The position numbers and the translations under genes are program-made. The notes below the pieces were generated by a model, which searched no databases, was not told the origin of the DNA, and was given only the letters and a program-made list of their open reading frames with translations. Below, piece by piece: positions 60,707 through 64,000 of a stretch of 64,000 nt of DNA (positions are counted from its first letter, which is position 1; every line of letters starts with the position of its first letter). Origin of the DNA: CAWBRT01 sp963832785 (lineage in GTDB: Bacteria; Acidobacteriota; Terriglobia; Terriglobales; Acidobacteriaceae); contig CAWHVF010000005.1 in NCBI GenBank assembly GCA_963832785.1, positions 930,001-994,000 of the forward strand, in the 5' to 3' direction.

Positions 60707-61141
60707 TCACGCCCGCGACTTGCGGCCCCTGGCGCCTGTGGTCTTGGGCCAGCGCGCCTCCACCAGGGTCCCCAGGCCGCCCCGGGGACGAAACTGGCCG
60801 CGCACCTGCGCCCATACCGGCCGGACGGCGCGCACCACGTCGGCAAGCACGCGGTTCACCACGTTTTCCTGGAAGATGCCAAGATTGCGATAGGTATTGA
60901 TGTATTCCTTCAGGGACTTCAGCTCCAGGCACAGCTTGTCCGGCATGTAGCGGATCCAGAGAACGCCGAAATCCGGCAAGCCGGTTTTGGGGCACACGGA
61001 GGTGAATTCCGGAATGTCGATCTCAATCTCGTAGCCGGGAAACTGGTTGGCCCAGGTTTCAATCTCGGGCAGCTTCGCATCCAGGCCGGCGGAGGCGTGC
61101 TCGGAGGTGTATCCAAGCCTGGTTACCTTCGTCTTGCGCAT
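60707..61141 (-). CDS. queF: NADPH-dependent 7-cyano-7-deazaguanine reductase QueF
   Basis: Enzyme of queuosine synthesis that reduces preQ0 to preQ1. The 144-residue unimodular form has the catalytic Cys in IPEFTSVCPKTGLPDFGVLWI and the substrate motif LELKSLKEYINTYRNLGIFQENVVNRVL. The usual QPDF is LPDF and the FHE motif reads FQE, small departures. The last 25 residues are basic. No preQ1 riboswitch was seen upstream. No other queuosine gene is in the window. Confidence 0.92.
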   Translation of the reverse strand: MRKTKVTRLGYTSEHASAGLDAKLPEIETWANQFPGYEIEIDIPEFTSVCPKTGLPDFGVLWIRYMPDKLCLELKSLKEYINTYRNLGIFQENVVNRVLADVVRAVRPVWAQVRGQFRPRGGLGTLVEARWPKTTGARGRKSRA

Positions 61142-61192
61142 GCTGGCATTTTAATGCACCCCGGCAAGGCTAGAGTCCGATAATGGCCCTCT

Positions 61193-61263
61193 GAGGTAGC
61201 GCCGGTCGCCAGACCGGCTGTCCCGGCGGCGTCCACGCCGGCCTGAAGGCCGGCGCTACCTCC
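61193..61263. repeat. GGTAGCGCCGG inverted repeat
   Basis: GAGGTAGCGCCGG and CCGGCGCTACCTC form perfect arms, with CCGGTC/GACCGG and ACGCCGGCC/GGCC inside. It is the clearest copy of the GGCGCTACC family, seen less completely near 16403-16434, 18111-18146, 22701-22720 and 43962-44036. It lies between queF and the membrane-fusion gene (divergent). Confidence 0.75.
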
Positions 61264-61349
61264 CGAGATGCTCTTGCCATCAGCAGCCAAAGGCCCTACT
61301 CTGAATTTGGCCCGGGCGGGTAATTTATAATCGACGCTGAAACCCTAAG

Positions 61350-62621
61350 ATGGCAAACGGAATTGCGGACAAAGCGGCCAGGCACGCACGCCGGAACTGG
61401 GCGGTGCTGGCCGGAGTGGTTGCCGTGGTGCTCGCGGTGAGCGCATTCGTGTCGCTGCGCCCGCGGCCGATCCGCATCCAGGTCACCAAGCCGGAACGGC
61501 AGTCCATCCTGAGCACGATAGCCACTAACGGCAAGGTCGAGCCGCAGCGGAATTTCGAGGCGCATGCGCCCGCCGCCACCACCGTCAAGCGGATTCTGGT
61601 TCACGAAGGAGAGCTGGCCCGTCCGGGGCAGTTGCTGGTCCAGCTCGACGATTCCGGCGCCCGCGTCGAGCTGGCGCGGGCCACCGCCCAGCTACGCGCC
61701 GCCCAGGCAAACTACGCCTCCCTGCAGGCGGGGGGATCGCAGGAAGAATTACTGAACCGGCAGGCCGCCCTCACCAAGGCGCGCGACGAATTCGCCGCCG
61801 CCAACCGCAACCTGCGGGCCTTGATTCGCCTGCAACAAGAAGGAGCGGCTTCGCAGCAGGAGATCGTGGCGGCCCGTGACCGCCTGAGCCGTGCCCAGGC
61901 CGACCTGCGGCTGCTGAATCAGAAAGCCAGTAAGCGCTTCTCCGTCCAGGACCGGGAGCGAGCGCAGGCCGACGTGGCCAACGCTGAGGCAATGGTAGAG
62001 GCAGCCCAGGATTCCATCCAGCGTTCAAACGTGCGGGCGCCCTTCGCCGGTACCGTCTATTCCCTGCCGATCCGGCCGGGTGCTTACGTCAAGAGCGGCG
62101 ACCTGCTGGTCGAGCTCGCCGATTTGACGCAGATGCAGGTGCGCGCCTTTGTCGATGAGCCTGACGTCGGCCATCTGCAATTGAGACAGCCGGTCAGGAT
62201 TACCTGGGACGCTCTGCCGGGCCGCGTCTGGAAGGGCCATGTCACCGCGCTGCCCAGCAACATCGTCAGCCGCGGCAGCCGCATGATCGGCGAGGCGCTT
62301 TGCGCCATCGACAACGAAGACAAGAAACTGCTGCCCAACGTCAACGTCACGGTTATGATCGAGACCGCCAATACCGATAACGCGCTCACCCTCCCCCGCG
62401 AGGCCTTGCACGACGATGGCAACCAGCAGATCGTGTATGTGGTCCGCGACGGCCGGCTGCAGCAACGTCCCGTGCGTACGGGAGTAATAAACCTTAATCG
62501 GGTTGAAATTGTTAAGGGCCTTGGGGAGAATGAGACTGTAGCCCTGGCTTCGCTGAGCCCTTCTCCGTTGTCGCCGGGTGCCAACGTCAAAATCGTGGGC
62601 GATACGGCGGGAAACCAGTAA
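61350..62621 (+). CDS. Periplasmic adaptor (membrane fusion) protein, HlyD/MacA-like
   Basis: Adaptor subunit of a tripartite efflux or ABC-type system, 423 residues. An N-terminal transmembrane helix (WAVLAGVVAVVLAVSAFVSL), a lipoyl/biotinyl-like segment (HAPAATTVKRILVHEGELARPGQLLVQLDD), a long helical hairpin (residues about 110-220), the second lipoyl half (SNVRAPFAGTVYSLPIRPGAYVKSG), and beta-barrel domains ending ALTLPREALHDDGNQQIVYV. This order matches MacA/HlyD. The ABC transporter or outer-membrane partner is not present next to it. It is followed closely by the TPR gene. Confidence 0.82.
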   Translation: MANGIADKAARHARRNWAVLAGVVAVVLAVSAFVSLRPRPIRIQVTKPERQSILSTIATNGKVEPQRNFEAHAPAATTVKRILVHEGELARPGQLLVQLDDSGARVELARATAQLRAAQANYASLQAGGSQEELLNRQAALTKARDEFAAANRNLRALIRLQQEGAASQQEIVAARDRLSRAQADLRLLNQKASKRFSVQDRERAQADVANAEAMVEAAQDSIQRSNVRAPFAGTVYSLPIRPGAYVKSGDLLVELADLTQMQVRAFVDEPDVGHLQLRQPVRITWDALPGRVWKGHVTALPSNIVSRGSRMIGEALCAIDNEDKKLLPNVNVTVMIETANTDNALTLPREALHDDGNQQIVYVVRDGRLQQRPVRTGVINLNRVEIVKGLGENETVALASLSPSPLSPGANVKIVGDTAGNQ

Positions 62622-62655
62622 GTGGTGGGGAGTCCTTATTAATTTGTTCGCTATT

Positions 62656-63663
62656 ATGAGCAATCTTCGGTACCTGGTGCCGTGTTCCGGCAGGCGCCGC
62701 GGAGGAGCGTGGTGGAGGCGGCGCGCCGCCCTGATGCTCTGCTGCCTGCTGCTTCTGTTGGCCAGCGGCTCGGCAGCCGAGATGCTGTCGCTGGGCCGGC
62801 CAGACGAGGCAATCCACCGCCTGAATCAGACCATCCGTACCGACCCCAACAATGCCGAGGCGTACTCGTCCCTCTGCCGTGTCTATTTCCTGATGAATAA
62901 CTGGGAGCAGGCCATCAGCAACGGCGAGCGCGCGGTGCAACTGAATCCCCGGGTCGCCTCCTATCACCTGTGGCTGGGACGCGCCTACGGCCGCAAAGCC
63001 GAGCAGGTGAATGTGGTTACGGCTTTCATTCTGGCGCGCAAGGTCGCCCGGGAGTTCGAGCGCGCTTACCAGCTCGACCCCGGCAACTGGCCGATTCGCC
63101 GCGACCTGGCGGAGTTCTATACGCTGGCGCCCGCCTTGGTCGGAGGAGGCGAGTACAAGGCCGTGCAACTGGCCGACAGCGCCCAGAATACAGATCCGGC
63201 GGCGGCCAGCTTGATCCGCGCCATGATCGCCTCCAAGCGGAAAGACTGGAAGGAAGCCGAGCGCCAGCTAAAGGCGGCGGTGGACAGCAGCGGCGGCGCC
63301 GCCGGCCCCTGGCTTGAGCTGGCGCGCCTTTACCGTGATGGCCAACGCTGGCCGGAATTTTCCCAGGCGGTCAATGACGCCTTGAATTCGCCCAAGCGCT
63401 CTCCCGAGGACCTGTTCGATGCCGGCGAGCTGCTCGTCAGTGCCGGCAGGATGCTGGAGCAGGCCTGCCAGGCGTTGCGCGCTTACCTGGGCGGCAACAG
63501 CACGAACGAGTATGACACCCATTTCCGCGCCCATTACCTGCTGGGTCAGGCGCTGGAGAAGATGGGCGACCGCAAGGAAGCCATCAGCGAATATCAGTCC
63601 GCACTTGCCCTGGCCAGCAATTACCGCCCGGCGCAAGATGCCCTGCGCCGGCTGGGCGCATGA
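62656..63663 (+). CDS. TPR repeat protein, exported or membrane-anchored
   Basis: Protein of 335 residues with an N-terminal hydrophobic segment (ALMLCCLLLLLASGSAAEML) and several tetratricopeptide repeats: GRPDEAIHRLNQTIRTDPNN, NWEQAISNGERAVQLNPRV, EFERAYQLDPGNW, and a last pair near the C-terminus (YLLGQALEKMGDRKEAISEYQ). TPRs mediate protein binding; the partner is unknown. The ATG at 62656 begins a basic leader before the hydrophobic part. It follows the adaptor gene by 34 bases and may be cotranscribed. Confidence 0.75.
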   Translation: MSNLRYLVPCSGRRRGGAWWRRRAALMLCCLLLLLASGSAAEMLSLGRPDEAIHRLNQTIRTDPNNAEAYSSLCRVYFLMNNWEQAISNGERAVQLNPRVASYHLWLGRAYGRKAEQVNVVTAFILARKVAREFERAYQLDPGNWPIRRDLAEFYTLAPALVGGGEYKAVQLADSAQNTDPAAASLIRAMIASKRKDWKEAERQLKAAVDSSGGAAGPWLELARLYRDGQRWPEFSQAVNDALNSPKRSPEDLFDAGELLVSAGRMLEQACQALRAYLGGNSTNEYDTHFRAHYLLGQALEKMGDRKEAISEYQSALALASNYRPAQDALRRLGA

Positions 63664-63933
63664 GCGCCTGCTCCCACGAACTCTCATCTGGCATCGACGA
63701 AGGCTGGCCGCACACTCAGAGCAGCCGGGCGGGCCGGGCCGGCATTACCAGCCCGATGTACGACCCCATTACTTCACCTAAGAACGAGCGGCCCGAGTTG
63801 CTATACTCGGATTTCCGGTTGTTCACTGCACAGCGCGCCAAAGACGGTCGCGAATGGGATTTCCAAAAAGGGCGTGCGTAGCTGGGTTTTATTCCCACTT
63901 CCCCGATGCGCCGGCAAGGGGAGAGGAAGCGAG
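63664..63933. other. Gap before the last partial gene
   Basis: About 270 bases. A 73-codon frame starting at 63660 has no recognisable domain and was not called. A TATACT word at 63801-63806 is promoter-like but has no good -35 partner. Confidence 0.4.
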
Positions 63934-64000
63934 ATGATGAACGGTTGGCGCCTGAGGAAATTCTGGCGTGCGATAGCCACGCTGGCGGGGATATCGGCCC
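63934..64000 (+). CDS. Start of a further gene, probably exported, partial
   Basis: ATG at 63934 with a strong GGGGAGAGGA Shine-Dalgarno just upstream. The 22 visible codons read MMNGWRLRKFWRAIATLAGI, a basic start running into a hydrophobic stretch, so a signal peptide or membrane anchor is likely. The gene continues beyond the window and cannot be identified. Confidence 0.5.
   Translation, partial: MMNGWRLRKFWRAIATLAGISA

Noticed and set aside
61142..61192. preQ1 riboswitch before queF
   Set aside because: The leader has no C-rich aptamer-like stem followed by an A-rich tail.

Overview
The window looks like chromosomal DNA of an Acidobacteriota bacterium, probably of the Terriglobia. This is an inference from gene content and style: high GC, a pilB-pilT-pilC-pilS order, a secretin fused to a cohesin-like domain, an ECF sigma/anti-sigma/PDZ set, many lone housekeeping genes, and intergenic spaces filled with several families of short palindromic or A/T-rich repeats. 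No rRNA, tRNA, CRISPR array, phage or insertion sequence was recognised.

Layout. 1-5.6 kb (minus): type IV pilus operon pilB, pilT, pilC, pilS, with a near-consensus sigma-70 promoter. 5.7-12.5 kb: an endonuclease III-like protein, a TonB-type protein, a Spy-like protein, an HDAC-family hydrolase, an SRPBCC protein, a DUF72 protein and Era. 12.9-20.4 kb: a TonB-dependent receptor, an NtrX-like regulator and NtrY-like kinase separated by an orphan nuoB and an xdhC-like gene. 20.7-25.2 kb: treZ, then an ECF sigma factor, a zinc-finger/HEAT anti-sigma protein and a PDZ protein. 26-30 kb: ytxH-like gene, yceD-rpmF-plsX, a glycosyltransferase. 30.4-35.7 kb: a small zinc protein, truA, two pseudopilins and a secretin. 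35.9-40.7 kb: smpB, pepA, tatD, yajQ and a polyprenyl diphosphate synthase. 41-43.9 kb: a four-gene 2-oxoacid:ferredoxin oxidoreductase operon behind an FNR/CRP-like palindrome. 44-48.6 kb: tatA, a DUF218 protein, a PilZ-REC-PilZ protein, a surface-type protein, a probable selenocysteine-containing AhpD-like protein and a small exported protein. 48.7-59.0 kb (minus): nine overlapping genes for a membrane-bound group 4 [NiFe] hydrogenase joined to a sulfhydrogenase-type NAD(P)H module and a formate-dehydrogenase-like protein. 59.4-64 kb: an MFS transporter and queF, a membrane-fusion protein, a TPR protein and the start of one more gene.

The most notable points are: (1) an in-frame UGA at the second position of a CxxC motif in an AhpD-family gene, followed at the right distance by a hairpin, which fits a CxxU selenoprotein; (2) the hydrogenase cluster, whose molybdopterin subunit lacks the Cys/Sec ligand and the catalytic His of formate dehydrogenases; (3) dozens of single-base indels confined almost entirely to 48.7-57.1 kb although all catalytic motifs survive, which looks more like unpolished sequence than decay; and (4) palindromic repeat-like DNA sitting in frame inside tatD and probably nth, era and truA, and extending the C-terminus of ntrY.

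The genes point to a soil- or sediment-type heterotroph with surface motility, envelope-stress sensing, ferredoxin-dependent 2-oxoacid metabolism and the capacity to exchange electrons between NAD(P)H or ferredoxin and H2 under low oxygen.
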